A stretch of 64,000 nucleotides of DNA from Anaerolineae bacterium (GCA_030425205.1 JAUIAP010000003.1:186001-250000), one strand, 5' to 3'. Shown: positions 44,948 through 54,881, counted from the stretch's first letter. Program-made: numbers and translations. The notes: a model not told the origin generated them from the sequence alone.

Positions 44948-46372
44948 ATGACAAATAAAATCAAATTTGGAACGGATGGATGGCGCGCGCGGATTGCGGA
45001 GGATTATACCTTCGACAACGTGCGGCGAACGACACAAGGGTTTGCGGAATTTTTGAAGCAGCAGGGGCTGGCTGAAAAAGGGATTGTCGTTGGACATGAT
45101 AAGCGGTTTCAGGCTAACGACTTTGCAGCGACAGCGGCGACAGTTTTAGCGGCGAACGGGATCAACGTCTGGCTGACAGATGGGGCAACACCGACGCCCG
45201 CGATCAGTTTTTCGGCCGAAAATCTCAACGCTGGCGGCGCAATCAACATCACGGCCAGCCATAATCCGCCAGAGGATTGTGGCTTCAAAGTGCGCGACCC
45301 AAATGGGGGCGCAATCCCACCCCATGACCTCAAAAAGATCGAGGGGATGATTCCCGATTCGGTCGCGGATGTGGCGACGATGAAGCTGGATGACGCAATG
45401 AGCGATGGGCTGGTCAAGAAGTTTGACCCCAACCCCGCATACATTGAACGCTTGAAAAGCTTAGTCGATTTCGCACCGCTCAAGGCGGCGGGCTATAACG
45501 TGCTGGTCGATTGCATGTGGGGCAACGGTGCGGGCTGGTTCCCTAATCTGATCGGCGACGGCGCAACGAAGATCACTGAAGTGCACAATGAACGCAACCC
45601 GATCTTCCCATTTATGAGTCGCCCCGAACCGATTCCACCAAATGTTGATCATGGCCTTGCGTATGTTCAAAAGATCGGCGCAGATGTCGCCATCATCAAC
45701 GATGGGGATGCGGATCGCGTTGGCTTTGGCGATGAAAACGGCAACTTTATCGACCAACTGCGCGTCTATGGTTTGCTTGGGTATTACTTCTTGGAAGTGC
45801 GCGGAGATCGCGGCCCGATTGTCAAGACTATCTCAACGACAAAAATGCTCAACAAGCTGGCAAAGCGTTACGACGTGCCAGTGTATGAGACGGGTGTCGG
45901 CTTCAAATATATCGCGCCGAAGATGATGGAAGTGGGTGCGCTGATTGGTGGTGAAGAGAGTGGCGGCTATGCGTTTCGCGGGCATGTGCCAGAGCGCGAC
46001 GGGATTCTTGCGGGTCTCTACCTGCTCGATTTGATGGTCAAAACGGGTCAAAAACCATCTCAGCTGATCGACACCTTGTTTGAGATGGTTGGATCACACC
46101 ACTACGATCGCATTGACAGCACGTTTGATGCGGCCGATAAGCCTGCCATTTTGGCGCGTGTCAACAAGGCGATGCCCAGCACAATTGGTGGTCTCAAGGT
46201 AATCGACAAGGTGACGGTTGACGGCAATCAGTTCATCATGGAGGACGGCGGCTGGCTGCTCGTGCGCTTTAGTGGCACGGAGCCGATCATCCGCGTCTAT
46301 TGTGAGACGACGCACGAAGATAAACTCCAAGCTATTTTGGATGACGGAATGCGCATCGCGGGTCTACGCTAA
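44948..46372 (+). CDS. Phosphoglucomutase/phosphomannomutase family enzyme
   Basis: 474 residues, alpha-D-phosphohexomutase family. Domains I-IV in order: phosphoserine loop [12 protein letters not shown], metal loop DGDADRVGF, sugar loop GGEESGGY, and phosphate-binding loop [12 protein letters not shown]. The start at ATG 44948 gives the family N-terminus IKFGTDGWR; a TTG nine bases earlier is less likely. Together with gmd it would supply GDP-deoxysugars for envelope glycans. A good terminator follows its stop. Glucose versus mannose preference is not decided. Confidence 0.92.
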   Translation: MTNKIKFGTDGWRARIAEDYTFDNVRRTTQGFAEFLKQQGLAEKGIVVGHDKRFQANDFAATAATVLAANGINVWLTDGATPTPAISFSAENLNAGGAINITASHNPPEDCGFKVRDPNGGAIPPHDLKKIEGMIPDSVADVATMKLDDAMSDGLVKKFDPNPAYIERLKSLVDFAPLKAAGYNVLVDCMWGNGAGWFPNLIGDGATKITEVHNERNPIFPFMSRPEPIPPNVDHGLAYVQKIGADVAIINDGDADRVGFGDENGNFIDQLRVYGLLGYYFLEVRGDRGPIVKTISTTKMLNKLAKRYDVPVYETGVGFKYIAPKMMEVGALIGGEESGGYAFRGHVPERDGILAGLYLLDLMVKTGQKPSQLIDTLFEMVGSHHYDRIDSTFDAADKPAILARVNKAMPSTIGGLKVIDKVTVDGNQFIMEDGGWLLVRFSGTEPIIRVYCETTHEDKLQAILDDGMRIAGLR

Positions 46373-46417
46373 GCGCATGTGACGTTTGTCGTAGCGTCCA
46401 AAAATTTCTTCTACTAC

Positions 46418-46460
46418 AAAGAGGGTCGCGGGTGGCAATAATCACCTGCGACCCTCTTTT
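46418..46460 (+). terminator. Terminator after the phosphohexomutase gene
   Basis: AAAGAGGGTCGCGGGTG and CACCTGCGACCCTCTTT pair over 17 bp with one G-T pair, followed by further T. Loop of about eight bases. Confidence 0.85.
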
Positions 46461-46479
46461 GATTTTGGCGATGTTTTTC

Positions 46480-46508
46480 TTGGTCAATCAGAGGGGATTT
46501 GTTATGAT
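46480..46508 (+). promoter_or_regulatory. Candidate promoter of the nucleotidyltransferase-like gene
   Basis: TTGGTC and TATGAT with a 17-base spacer, about 43 bases before the ATG at 46551. The -35 is weak. Confidence 0.35.
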
Positions 46509-46550
46509 GGGCCGATAATTCATCGCATTATTAGACAAGGAACATACCCC

Positions 46551-47864
46551 ATGAGTCAACAAAACGATCTACAGCGGATAATAGAATCGGCCGAACGTGT
46601 CGGAATCGAACTCGATGCGCAGGCCGCCCGAAAATGGCTCGATGCCATGAATGCGCGCGCCAATGATCATTCTGTTGATCAAGATGAGGCGCACGGTATC
46701 TTTGGGCATCATGCCGCACTGCTCGACTTTAGCCCTGAACAGTTGGCACGCTTTCGAGAAATCGGCCGAATTGTTGAATTCTTTGATGAACCTGGTGTTG
46801 TGGAGACAGCCCTCGCACTGAGCGGTTCGGCCGCACAAAACAAGGTGCAGAGCTTTCCCGGCGATTGTGATTATTTTGAACGCATCAACATCATCGCACC
46901 CACATGGGAAGCGGCGTGTGACATCCTTGCCCGCTTGATGCGTGAGAAGGCGTTGGCGACATTTTCGGCCGAAACCTATCAGCTGATCGACGTGCGCTTC
47001 GGCAATTACCCAGAGACCGTTTGGCGCAATGGGGTGGAACAACCGGCGGGCAGCCCGATTGTGTGGGACCCAGAGGATATTCGCAACGGGTACATGATTG
47101 TGCAGGATGCGGAGGATCGGCCGAATTTGCTGCGTTGGGATGACGTGAAAAACGATCCCGGCTGGTGCAAGATCGACTGGATCATTCTCGATCCTGAACG
47201 CCGCACGCTTGCCAACGCATCGAACATGCTCGATGTGACATGGGAAGCCCCCGATGGCACAATCACGCCGCTTGACGGCTATCTCGATGGTTACTATCAA
47301 GAGGTCTATCTCGATGCAGACTCCCACCCGCTCTTTTCAAAACTGGTCAAGCAAACGTCTCCCGATATGCTGCAACAGTATGTCGACGAGATGGAAAAAC
47401 AGGTGCGTAAATATACGAATCTGGCGCAAGATGCAAACTTTGGTAAGGCGGCCAAGCGACTTTACAATGTTTTTCGTCTGACGGGTCGCTATCAAGAGGC
47501 GGCGTACTTGCGTGAACTTTTTGACGAACCTGCCGCCCTGCTTTATCAGATCAATGCGCTGCTCAAAACGATTCAGGAAGCAACTCTGCCAAGCAGTCAA
47601 ATTCGTATTGGCGAAATTGTCGACCAGACGGATGAGCTGATCATGTCAGTTATTAGGGTGCTTGAAGGCGAAAAAGAGGTTGAGATTGTGCGCCACCTGC
47701 TCAAGCTCGAACATGCATTGTTACGGCATGAACGTGGCGAAGAACTTAGCCCAGAGGTGGCGGCGGCATCGACAGAGGTGTTGCAGATTGTCAACAACTT
47801 TTTCTATAGTCGCCTGCACGCCGTTCCGACCATCAAGGAATATATTGACGCGCTACACGTCTAG
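46551..47864 (+). CDS. Unknown protein with possible nucleotidyltransferase fold
   Basis: 437 residues, soluble. Around 95-120 it reads ALSGSAAQNKVQSFPGDCDYF: a GS pair and, some residues later, D-x-D, then KIDWIILD near 205-212, which together would be the three acidic positions of a polymerase-beta-type nucleotidyltransferase. The C-terminal 180 residues are helical (DNFGKAAKRLYNVFRL-like, KEVEIVRHLLKLEHALLRHE), suiting a substrate-binding bundle. The assignment is tentative; the GS-x9-D-x-D spacing is loose. The exonuclease gene follows after ten bases. It contains four palindrome copies. Confidence 0.5.
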   Translation: MSQQNDLQRIIESAERVGIELDAQAARKWLDAMNARANDHSVDQDEAHGIFGHHAALLDFSPEQLARFREIGRIVEFFDEPGVVETALALSGSAAQNKVQSFPGDCDYFERINIIAPTWEAACDILARLMREKALATFSAETYQLIDVRFGNYPETVWRNGVEQPAGSPIVWDPEDIRNGYMIVQDAEDRPNLLRWDDVKNDPGWCKIDWIILDPERRTLANASNMLDVTWEAPDGTITPLDGYLDGYYQEVYLDADSHPLFSKLVKQTSPDMLQQYVDEMEKQVRKYTNLAQDANFGKAAKRLYNVFRLTGRYQEAAYLRELFDEPAALLYQINALLKTIQEATLPSSQIRIGEIVDQTDELIMSVIRVLEGEKEVEIVRHLLKLEHALLRHERGEELSPEVAAASTEVLQIVNNFFYSRLHAVPTIKEYIDALHV

Positions 47865-47874
47865 GAGTACATAG

Positions 47875-48396
47875 ATGAGCTATATCATGATCGATTGCGA
47901 GACCGACGGTCCCATTCCACCAGACTACTCGATGATCTGTTTCGGAGCGGTTGTGGTGGAACCAACGTTGAGCAAGACGTTTTATGGACAACTTCGGCCG
48001 ATTTCCGACAACTACATGTCCGATGCGCTGGCGATCAGCGGCTTCTCACGAGAAGAAACGCTGGCATTTGATGATCCAACAGAAGTCATGCAACAATTCA
48101 CTGACTGGATCGTAAAGAATAGCACAGGCAAACCGTTCTTTATATCTGATAATAATGGCTTTGACTGGCAATTTATCAACTGGTATTTTCATCGTTTTAC
48201 AGGTTCGAATCCGTTTGGTTATAGTTCGACCAACTTGGGTTCGCTCTATAAAGGGATGGTCAAAGATACGTTTGTCAACTTCAAGCATCTTCGACGCACA
48301 ACCCATACCCATCATCCTGTCGATGATGCACTCGGCAATGCTGAAGCGTTGCTGACAATGAAAACGGAGATGGGTCTCAAGATAAGATTGGATTAA
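47875..48396 (+). CDS. DEDDh 3'-5' exonuclease-like protein (Rv2179c-type)
   Basis: 173 residues. Exo I IDCETDG (Asp, Glu), exo [11 protein letters not shown] (Asp) and exo [17 protein letters not shown] (His, Asp) are in place, so the two-metal site is complete. The compact length and the exo III form resemble Rv2179c-like exoribonucleases. Its proximity to the nucleotidyltransferase-like gene suggests 3'-end processing of an RNA, but no substrate is indicated. Confidence 0.85.
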   Translation: MSYIMIDCETDGPIPPDYSMICFGAVVVEPTLSKTFYGQLRPISDNYMSDALAISGFSREETLAFDDPTEVMQQFTDWIVKNSTGKPFFISDNNGFDWQFINWYFHRFTGSNPFGYSSTNLGSLYKGMVKDTFVNFKHLRRTTHTHHPVDDALGNAEALLTMKTEMGLKIRLD

Positions 48397-48413
48397 CCAC
48401 AAGGAGCATTTAC

Positions 48414-49211
48414 ATGGCAAGCAGCCACATTATTGACTACAAACTGTATGGGGAAGACATGCAATATGTCGCCATCGAACTCGATCCGCAGGAAACGGTG
48501 ATTGCGGAAGCAGGGACGATGATGTACATGGAAGAAGGGATCGACTTCACCGCACGCATGGGTGACGGAACGACCAGCGCAGGCGGCCTTTTTGGCAAAC
48601 TGATGGGTGCGGGCAAACGCGTGCTCACGGGTGAATCGCTCTTCTTGACCCACTTCACCAACCAAGGGCAGGGCAAGAGCCATGTCGCATTTGCTGCCCC
48701 TTATCCCGGCTCGATCATGCCAATTGATCTTGATGAGGCAAACGGTGAGTTGATTTGCCAGCGCGATGCCTTTTTGTGCGGCGCCTATGGGACGCAACTC
48801 TCGATTGCATTTAACAAACGGCTGGGGGCTGGCTTCTTCGGTGGTGAGGGTTTTATCTTGCAGCGTCTGCGTGGCGACGGACTGGTGTTCATCCATGCAG
48901 GCGGCACGATGACCGAACGCTATCTCAATAATGAGACGTTGCGCGTCGATACGGGTTGCTTGGTCGCCTTTGAAAACACGATTGATTACGACATTGAGCG
49001 TGCTGGCAACTTCCGTTCGATGTTGTTTGGTGGTGAAGGGCTGTTTTTGGCAACGTTACGCGGCACTGGGCGCGTCTGGTTGCAATCGCTGCCGTTCTCG
49101 CGGATGGCCGATCGCGTATTGGCGAACGCAAATGTTGGTGGTGGCGGTCGTGCGGATGAGAACTCTGGCGGGGCGTTGTTGCGCGGCTTGTCGAACTTAT
49201 TAGATGACTAA
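48414..49211 (+). CDS. AIM24/TIGR00266 family protein
   Basis: 265 residues. Family pattern: [16 protein letters not shown] near the start, the glycine-rich [13 protein letters not shown] and [15 protein letters not shown] strands, [10 protein letters not shown], and [23 protein letters not shown]. The fold is a double-stranded beta-helix trimer; function is unknown in bacteria and mitochondrial in yeast (AIM24). It is third in a unit with the nucleotidyltransferase-like and exonuclease genes, 17 bases after the exonuclease, with a hairpin after its stop. Confidence 0.9.
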   Translation: MASSHIIDYKLYGEDMQYVAIELDPQETVIAEAGTMMYMEEGIDFTARMGDGTTSAGGLFGKLMGAGKRVLTGESLFLTHFTNQGQGKSHVAFAAPYPGSIMPIDLDEANGELICQRDAFLCGAYGTQLSIAFNKRLGAGFFGGEGFILQRLRGDGLVFIHAGGTMTERYLNNETLRVDTGCLVAFENTIDYDIERAGNFRSMLFGGEGLFLATLRGTGRVWLQSLPFSRMADRVLANANVGGGGRADENSGGALLRGLSNLLDD

Positions 49212-49217
49212 CATATT

Positions 49218-49244
49218 GGGGTGGTTGGTGAGGCCAGCCACCCC
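49218..49244. terminator. GC hairpin between convergent genes
   Basis: GGGGTGG and CCACCCC pair over 7 bp with a 13-base loop. Only scattered T residues follow (CTAACTTGTTT), so termination is likely but not certain. It lies between the AIM24 and choice-of-anchor genes. Confidence 0.6.
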
Positions 49245-49258
49245 CTAACTTGTTTGAA

Positions 49259-51007
49259 TTAGAGACGTTTTCGGCCGAAAACAACCCCCGTCACACCCAA
49301 CAAAATCATTGCAATTAAGACGAGCGGCATCGTCGTTGTTGTGTTTGCGCTGTTCAATCCAACTGCCAGCGGGACCCCTGCACAAACGGGCGTTTCCAAC
49401 GGCACATCGATTCGGCGCGTGAAATCTTTCGTCGTTTCAGCGATTGATTTGGCCGACAGCAAATCACAATCCGACTCAAGCACCGTGTAGCTTAACGTAT
49501 AAGCTGCCGTCTCATCGACGGCGATGGTGTCTGGCCCAGTCATCGTGTAGTTAACGCCGTTGACATTGATAGAAACCTTCATCTCCGTCGCGTCAATTGT
49601 GCCTGTATTGGTCAATGTCGTCGTGTATAAAACGGTGTCATCAGGCTGTGGAACGGCGCGTGAATTCGTTGTCACTTTTTGCGAGATGGCGAGATTGGGC
49701 AACGCAGGTCGCAACACCATCAATCCTTTTACCAAGTCGTTGACCACGACTGTCCCACTTTCAAAGTAGGGGTAAACGCTCCACAGTCCACCCGACGTTG
49801 CCGGTTCATCGCGTCCGGGACTGCTGTCAAAATAACCAATTTCGGTCAGTTCACCATCTGCAACATCACTCAAATCAAGAATCCGCAATCCAGCCGTGTA
49901 GTTGGCGAGGTAGGCAAGACCATCTTTGATGTAGAGATTGTGGTCGGTGGAAAGCGTCGCATGAGACCATGCATTGATCAGTTGAATGTTGTCCAGATCC
50001 CGAACATCAAAAATATAGGTCGTCGTATTGGAGACTGTTCCATTCAATTCATCAAGTTCGTCTCCCGTCACCAAATAGGCCTGATCTTCTGTTAGCCAAC
50101 CCTGATGGGCATATGCAAGGGTTGGGGGGATTGTCTCGCTCAATAGAATCGGGTTTTGCGGGTCTGTCATATCGACAACCTCATACAAATCTTCGGATGA
50201 ATTTAGGCAAATTTCTTTGCCATGATGTTCGACATCTGGCCCACGATAGATCACACACAATGCGTCATGTACATTTGAGATCTCATTATCATAGCACCCC
50301 GCAAAGGTTGGGTTGAGGGGATCGGACATATCAATTGCGTGTAGACCACCTCCGCATGAGGGTGCCGCTGCCACTGCATAGGCCATGTTTGTTTCTTCGT
50401 TGGTGACGATATTATGGACTGTGTTGAGTGGCTGTTCATCCGTCCCGAGATATTGGAACGCCTCTGAAGAAGGCAGCAGAGCGGGTAGCGGACTCAAATC
50501 CTTGAGCGCACGCAATTTCTTCATATCAAAAATCTGAACGCCATGCGTGTTGATGAGATTAAAATCACCGACGATAAGCGCATAATTGTGCATCGTTTTG
50601 ACATCACGCCAGAGCGCATTTTCCAAACCATTGGGAACAGCCAGCGAGGCGACGTAATCTGGCACGCCGGGATTGGTTACATCGACAAAGGCTGTATGAC
50701 CTGCGTTGGCAATGACGGCATATTCACGATCGTCCGAGCGATCGTCGGGGGTGTCCATATCATCCGTCCAGCCCCAAATATCTGCTCCCGTGCTGGGTGC
50801 AAGACCGATGATATTAGTAGGAATGGCCGATTCAAAGCCAACATTGAGGCAGGGGAAAATTCCCAGCGGGAGTGTGACGGCTTCCCCATTCACACAATCA
50901 ATCGTCGCCTGAGATTGTGCATCCGCCGTTTGCCATTGCGTGACAATGGTTAATAAGAATACAGCGGCAATGAGATAAATTAGTTTTGCGGATCGGGGCA
51001 TGTTCAT
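49259..51007 (-). CDS. Secreted choice-of-anchor B (LVIVD repeat) protein with C-terminal membrane tail
   Basis: 582 residues. A signal peptide (LIYLIAAVFLLTIVTQW) precedes a beta-propeller-like region (about 40-400) of LVIVD-type repeats, each with a strand of the form AFVDVTNPGVP, VQIFDMKKL, LRILDLSDV. Then a CARDB/DUF11-like domain (TTTLTNTGTIDATEMKVSI) and a C-terminal anchor: hydrophobic helix MPLVLIAMILLGVTGVVF followed by GRKRL. The tail resembles sorting signals but lacks LPxTG. Many Chloroflexota and Bacteroidota have such proteins; ligands are unknown. In the gap upstream lies an inverted GTATGA/TCATAC element (about 51106-51120). Confidence 0.85.
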   Translation of the reverse strand: MNMPRSAKLIYLIAAVFLLTIVTQWQTADAQSQATIDCVNGEAVTLPLGIFPCLNVGFESAIPTNIIGLAPSTGADIWGWTDDMDTPDDRSDDREYAVIANAGHTAFVDVTNPGVPDYVASLAVPNGLENALWRDVKTMHNYALIVGDFNLINTHGVQIFDMKKLRALKDLSPLPALLPSSEAFQYLGTDEQPLNTVHNIVTNEETNMAYAVAAAPSCGGGLHAIDMSDPLNPTFAGCYDNEISNVHDALCVIYRGPDVEHHGKEICLNSSEDLYEVVDMTDPQNPILLSETIPPTLAYAHQGWLTEDQAYLVTGDELDELNGTVSNTTTYIFDVRDLDNIQLINAWSHATLSTDHNLYIKDGLAYLANYTAGLRILDLSDVADGELTEIGYFDSSPGRDEPATSGGLWSVYPYFESGTVVVNDLVKGLMVLRPALPNLAISQKVTTNSRAVPQPDDTVLYTTTLTNTGTIDATEMKVSINVNGVNYTMTGPDTIAVDETAAYTLSYTVLESDCDLLSAKSIAETTKDFTRRIDVPLETPVCAGVPLAVGLNSANTTTTMPLVLIAMILLGVTGVVFGRKRL

Positions 51008-51154
51008 AAAAATCTCCGTTTTTGCAGTTGGGCTACTGGAGACACGTTCCAGAGGTGACGTTTGGGACAGTCACCTGAATAGCCGAATGCACGTTTTGAC
51101 AAATTGTATGAATATCATACGCATCTATCGTTACGAGATCGTTACGAACAACAG

Positions 51155-52294
51155 TTAATATTTTCCGTCAAGTAGTCGAGTAAATTGCCAGAGTGTTGTT
51201 GAATGACGGACACGGACACGGTCTAGTTTATAGCGATTTTGGAAATGGTGATCGATGCCAAAACTCGTCCGCACTGCGCCCCATAAGTCAAGCTCTCGAA
51301 CGGCCGCAATCGTTGCGTCATCATAACGTCCGCCGGGATAGGCGAGGAAACGGGGGACACGGTTGGTTTCGGCCGATAATCGCATTTGCGAATACCCGAT
51401 CTGATCCGCCAAATAGTCCGCATCTCGTTCTCGCAAGTCTGGATGTGAGCGCGTGTGAATCTCCATATCCATCCCCGCATCTGCCATCTCTTTAATCATC
51501 GGCCACGTCATGTATTGCTCATTCCACTCATCGGGCAGATCGGTGATGATAAAAAAGGTCGCCGTCATGCCAAACTCTTTGAGCAGCGGAAACGCATTCT
51601 CATAGTTATCACGATGGCCGTCGTCAAATGTGAGAACAACTGGCTTGGGGGGTAACGCCTCCACATTTGCCAACGCACGCACCACCTGATAGAGCGACAC
51701 AGTCGTATAGCCGTTTTCATATAGATAGGTGAGCTGCTCCCGCAGGTCTTGCGGCGTGACGGATAGATCGAGCCGATATTCATCTGCGCCTGCTGGTGGC
51801 ACACTCGTGTAGTGGTACATCAAGATCGGCACACGCTCAACGAAGTCACCCGCATCGCTCGGCGTGGGCAGGGGGATTGGCGTGACTGCAAGTCCCTCAA
51901 GCACGTTTGGTAGATATTGTAATGCTAGTGGGCTCGGTGTATGCGTTGGGATCAGAGTCGGCGTGGGCAGCAGCGTTGGCGTGTTTGATGGCTGCGGAGT
52001 TTGTGTCGGTGGCGGTGCAGACGTGCTGGTTTGGAAGGGGGTTGAAGATGATTCGACGGTGGGTGGTTGGGTTGGTAGTTCGGCGACGGCAAATGCGGTG
52101 GTGGCTGTTGTTGGTGTGAGTGAGGGCAACGCGGCGATTGCGCTGTCATGTGCATTCGCGCTTTCTCCATGCAACACGCTTTCGGCCATGTTAAAAATGG
52201 TCGAAAAGATCAGCACCAAGACAAAGAGAATGCCGACGCACCCAATCGGGTCAAATGTTGAATGTTGTGGATATGCATGGCTCCGTTCACTCAT
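51155..52294 (-). CDS. Membrane-anchored polysaccharide deacetylase
   Basis: 379 residues from the second ATG (the first adds seven). One membrane helix (about 20-37), a Thr/Pro/Ser-rich stalk (about 70-130), then a NodB domain: TFDDGHRDNYENAF with the catalytic/metal Asp pair, metal histidines in HTRSHPDL, and YPGGRYDD. It removes acetyl groups from peptidoglycan or another polysaccharide outside the membrane. The upstream gap (52295-52379) has nothing notable. The pathway partner is not known. Confidence 0.9.
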   Translation of the reverse strand: MSERSHAYPQHSTFDPIGCVGILFVLVLIFSTIFNMAESVLHGESANAHDSAIAALPSLTPTTATTAFAVAELPTQPPTVESSSTPFQTSTSAPPPTQTPQPSNTPTLLPTPTLIPTHTPSPLALQYLPNVLEGLAVTPIPLPTPSDAGDFVERVPILMYHYTSVPPAGADEYRLDLSVTPQDLREQLTYLYENGYTTVSLYQVVRALANVEALPPKPVVLTFDDGHRDNYENAFPLLKEFGMTATFFIITDLPDEWNEQYMTWPMIKEMADAGMDMEIHTRSHPDLRERDADYLADQIGYSQMRLSAETNRVPRFLAYPGGRYDDATIAAVRELDLWGAVRTSFGIDHHFQNRYKLDRVRVRHSTTLWQFTRLLDGKY

Positions 52295-52379
52295 AGTCGA
52301 ATGAAGCGTACCCACTACAACTTATGAATTCAATAGACGCTAACTAAACGATTTGCCACTGGGAAATGCGCAAGCCGAA

Positions 52380-52694
52380 CTACTCGTTCGGCATACGTGC
52401 GACATACTCGCTAGCCCCATCGGCCGCCTGAATTCGATAGACCCCACGGAAATCATCGGGGTCGGCTACTTTGCCCTTTCGCATGATGTTGACATAACCA
52501 TCATGCGCCAGTTGTCGCCCAAAGAGACGGACGCGCTTGAGCAGATCCTGCCAATCATCTGGCTGGATTTGCATTGCAATATCTTGCGGACGCACCCCTT
52601 TTTCAGGGTCAGCATTGACCATTTCCATGATCGTGTCAAAGATCAGTTCATCGCGGATACGCCATTTTTTCTTAGTTGGTTGCGGTTTTGCCAT
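52380..52694 (-). CDS. DUF3253-like winged-helix protein
   Basis: 104 residues, basic N-terminus (MAKPQPTKKKWRIRD). The helix-turn pattern with VRPQDIAMQIQPDDWQDLLKRVRLFGRQLAHDGYVNIMRKGK and YRI near the end fits DUF3253, a small winged helix probably derived from a DNA-binding protein. No partner is obvious. It lies next to the 377-base non-coding region that holds two repeat types. Confidence 0.7.
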   Translation of the reverse strand: MAKPQPTKKKWRIRDELIFDTIMEMVNADPEKGVRPQDIAMQIQPDDWQDLLKRVRLFGRQLAHDGYVNIMRKGKVADPDDFRGVYRIQAADGASEYVARMPNE

Positions 52695-52778
52695 AATTTT
52701 TATTCATGCCTGCTGTATCTTTTAACAAACGTTGTGCATTGGGCCTTAAGTATCGAGACTTAAACTACTGTCACATCC

Positions 52779-52809
52779 GTCATTCCTGCGAAGGCAGGAA
52801 TCCATTCTT
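52779..52809. repeat. GTCATTCC extragenic repeat (copy d)
   Basis: GTCATTCCTGCGAAGGCAGGAATCCATTCTT, a single hairpin with a conserved ATTCTT tail as in copies b and e. It lies 85 bases upstream of the DUF3253 gene (read leftward). Confidence 0.85.
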
Positions 52810-52863
52810 CTACTTCGGACAGTTATTCAAGTTGCGTTCCTGAAGATAATACGGTGATTTGCT

Positions 52864-52967
52864 CCTACGGTTAAAACCGCAGGCTCATACACAAAGTGCG
52901 TTTAAACGCACTCGTGACAACGCGCTTGAGCGCGTTTCGTGTGCTAGCCTTTGGCTTTAGCCACAGG
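52864..52967. repeat. Train of four small palindromes
   Basis: In order: CCTACGGTTAAAACCGCAGG (52864-52883), AGTGCGTTTAAACGCACT (52895-52912, perfect), AACGCGCTTGAGCGCGTT (52919-52936) and CCTTTGGCTTTAGCCACAGG (52948-52967). Spacers of 6 to 11 bases separate them. No gene is visible between 52695 and 53071. Stem sequences differ, but each arm is 8-9 bases with a short A/T-rich centre. Confidence 0.75.
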
Positions 52968-53071
52968 ACGTAGATTGCCGCATTAAAGTGTTAAGTACAA
53001 ACGAATTTTCAAATCAAAAGTGCAGGTATCTCTGTTTAATTTGTATGAAAGGGAGGAATCATAGCGTACTT

Positions 53072-53713
53072 TCAATAGAGAATGAATTGAGCCGCAGTCG
53101 CCGTTAATCCGTCATGTCGGCTAACCGTGAGTGGCAAGCCAGCTTGGTGTTGAATCGTGCGTTTATGATCCTGCCAGCTTAGGGTGTGAGTTTCGGCCGA
53201 AACCGTCTTCTGCCCCACAACAATCTCTCTACCATCGTCACGCGCAGCCTCCATCTCAACCCCGATCAACTTCATTCCATCCCCATACATGTCTAATAGC
53301 GCGACCGTCCCCCCAGAAAATGCTCTCGCCAATAGTGCCAGCCCCGTCGTCGTTGGGAAGAGTAGATTTTCGGCCGAAACCACATCCTCAATTTGCTTAT
53401 CGCCCACCACGCGACTGTTGATGATGTGCTCGTCCTCAAACAGAATCGACCCGCTGGTACGTAAGTCGTCGCCAAAACAGCGATAGATCAACCGCTGGAG
53501 CACCCCATTCTTATCTTCGATCCAGTGATAGAGATAGCTACTGCCCCCGTTCCCACGTGCGTCGAGATCGACGCGCACGATCAGATCGTTCTGAACCGTG
53601 CGCGTCATGCGCCAATGCTCCAACGTTCCCGTTGCGACGCCATCTTGTGCATAGCGCAACAGTCCGGCCGCAACGGGATACTCGTAGCTTTTTTCGTTAA
53701 TCAGGAAGCGCAT
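53072..53713 (-). CDS. Unknown protein coupled to the GCS2 ligase gene
   Basis: 213 residues from the ATG at 53713, which lies inside the end of the preceding ligase gene (overlap of 17 bases). It is rich in beta strands (LIVRVDLDARGNGGSSYLYHW, GVLQRLIYRCFGDDL, LPLTVSRHDGL), soluble, without a signal. The pattern resembles beta-barrel ligand-binding proteins but no family is recognised. Two WTCGGCCGAW copies at 53193 and 53370. Coupled translation suggests that it acts with the ligase. Confidence 0.65.
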   Translation of the reverse strand: MRFLINEKSYEYPVAAGLLRYAQDGVATGTLEHWRMTRTVQNDLIVRVDLDARGNGGSSYLYHWIEDKNGVLQRLIYRCFGDDLRTSGSILFEDEHIINSRVVGDKQIEDVVSAENLLFPTTTGLALLARAFSGGTVALLDMYGDGMKLIGVEMEAARDDGREIVVGQKTVSAETHTLSWQDHKRTIQHQAGLPLTVSRHDGLTATAAQFILY

Positions 53714-54881
53714 CGTCGTCGAACAGCCCCATTTCAGTCTCTTCCATGATATGGTCAACCACTGCTTTCAAGGCTTCATCACGGTTTGCGTCACCGCCGT
53801 GATCGTTGAAAACTTTCAACTGACGATCTGCGCTTGTCCCCTTATCAAGAATTTCGTAGACATATTCGATCTCTTTGCGGCTGCCCAATTCATCGACGAC
53901 ATCATCGACGATTCCAAGTAGTTCATGGATCAATTGTGGGAAGGCGACTTGCTCATTTCGGCCGAAATCGATCATCGTGTCCGCGATTCCAAACCGCATG
54001 GCCCGCCACTTATTCTCAGCAGTATGGAAATTACGATAACTGCGCCATGACATATTCTGCTGCCGCAATTTTAACAACTTGGCACAGATCGCTTGGAAAA
54101 ATGCCGCCATGCAGACCGCTTCATCCACCTTCGTGCAGATGTCACAGATGCGGAATTCGAGTGTGTCAAACTTGGGATGCGGGCGAATGTCCCACCAAAT
54201 TTTGGCCGTCTTATCCGATTTCCCAAATGCCCCAGCCGCCGCCAATGTCTTTTCATACCGTTTATACTCTGCCCATGAGACAAATGTAGGCGGTATCCCC
54301 GTGCGCGGCAACATCTCAAAAATAACGCTACGATATGATTTCAAGCCAGTTGATTGTCCTTGCCAAAACGGAGAGCTTGTCGAAAGAGCCAATACGTGTG
54401 GAATAAAATAACGCGCCTGATTCATGATCTCAAGCATCACATCCCGATTGTCGGGGTTCTCATGATGCCCAAAACCAACGTGGACATGACATCCAAAGAT
54501 CAGCAATTGTCGCGCTACCCCCTGCATGTTGTCGAGCAGTTCACGATAACGTTCCCCTTCCGTGATATTTTGCTCTTCCCATTTGGCAAATGGGTGGGTG
54601 GATGCGGCCGCGAATCGCATTCCGCTCTCCCGCGCCAATTCCGACACTTGCCGCCGCAGACGCACAACTTCCGAGCGAACTGCTTGCACATTATCACAGA
54701 CGTTACTGCCAACCTCGACCTGCGACTGCATAAACTCTGGCACAATCTTAATTGGTTCTGGTTTTGAGGAGGCGGTAGACATGAATTCACTGATGTAGGA
54801 ATGCAAGTTGCGCGTCTCAGGGTTGATAATTTGGTACTCTTCTTCGATACCAAGCGATAGAGGCGGGGCAAGATTAGACAT
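53697..54881 (-). CDS. Carboxylate-amine ligase, glutamate-cysteine ligase family 2 (YbdK-like)
   Basis: 394 residues, GCS2 family, an ATP-dependent enzyme joining a carboxylate (usually Glu) to an amine. The family start LSLGIEEEYQIINPETRNL is the metal-binding glutamate motif; GCHVHVGF and FRICDICTKVDEAV carry further ligands. A ribosome site AAAGGAG precedes the ATG. It need not make gamma-glutamylcysteine; some members make other peptide bonds. Coupled downstream to an unknown gene. Confidence 0.88.
   Translation of the reverse strand: MSNLAPPLSLGIEEEYQIINPETRNLHSYISEFMSTASSKPEPIKIVPEFMQSQVEVGSNVCDNVQAVRSEVVRLRRQVSELARESGMRFAAASTHPFAKWEEQNITEGERYRELLDNMQGVARQLLIFGCHVHVGFGHHENPDNRDVMLEIMNQARYFIPHVLALSTSSPFWQGQSTGLKSYRSVIFEMLPRTGIPPTFVSWAEYKRYEKTLAAAGAFGKSDKTAKIWWDIRPHPKFDTLEFRICDICTKVDEAVCMAAFFQAICAKLLKLRQQNMSWRSYRNFHTAENKWRAMRFGIADTMIDFGRNEQVAFPQLIHELLGIVDDVVDELGSRKEIEYVYEILDKGTSADRQLKVFNDHGGDANRDEALKAVVDHIMEETEMGLFDDDALPD

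Noticed and set aside
48200..48230. GGTTCGAATCC, a tRNA T-loop look-alike
   Set aside because: It lies inside the exonuclease gene, and no acceptor stem or D arm can be built around it.
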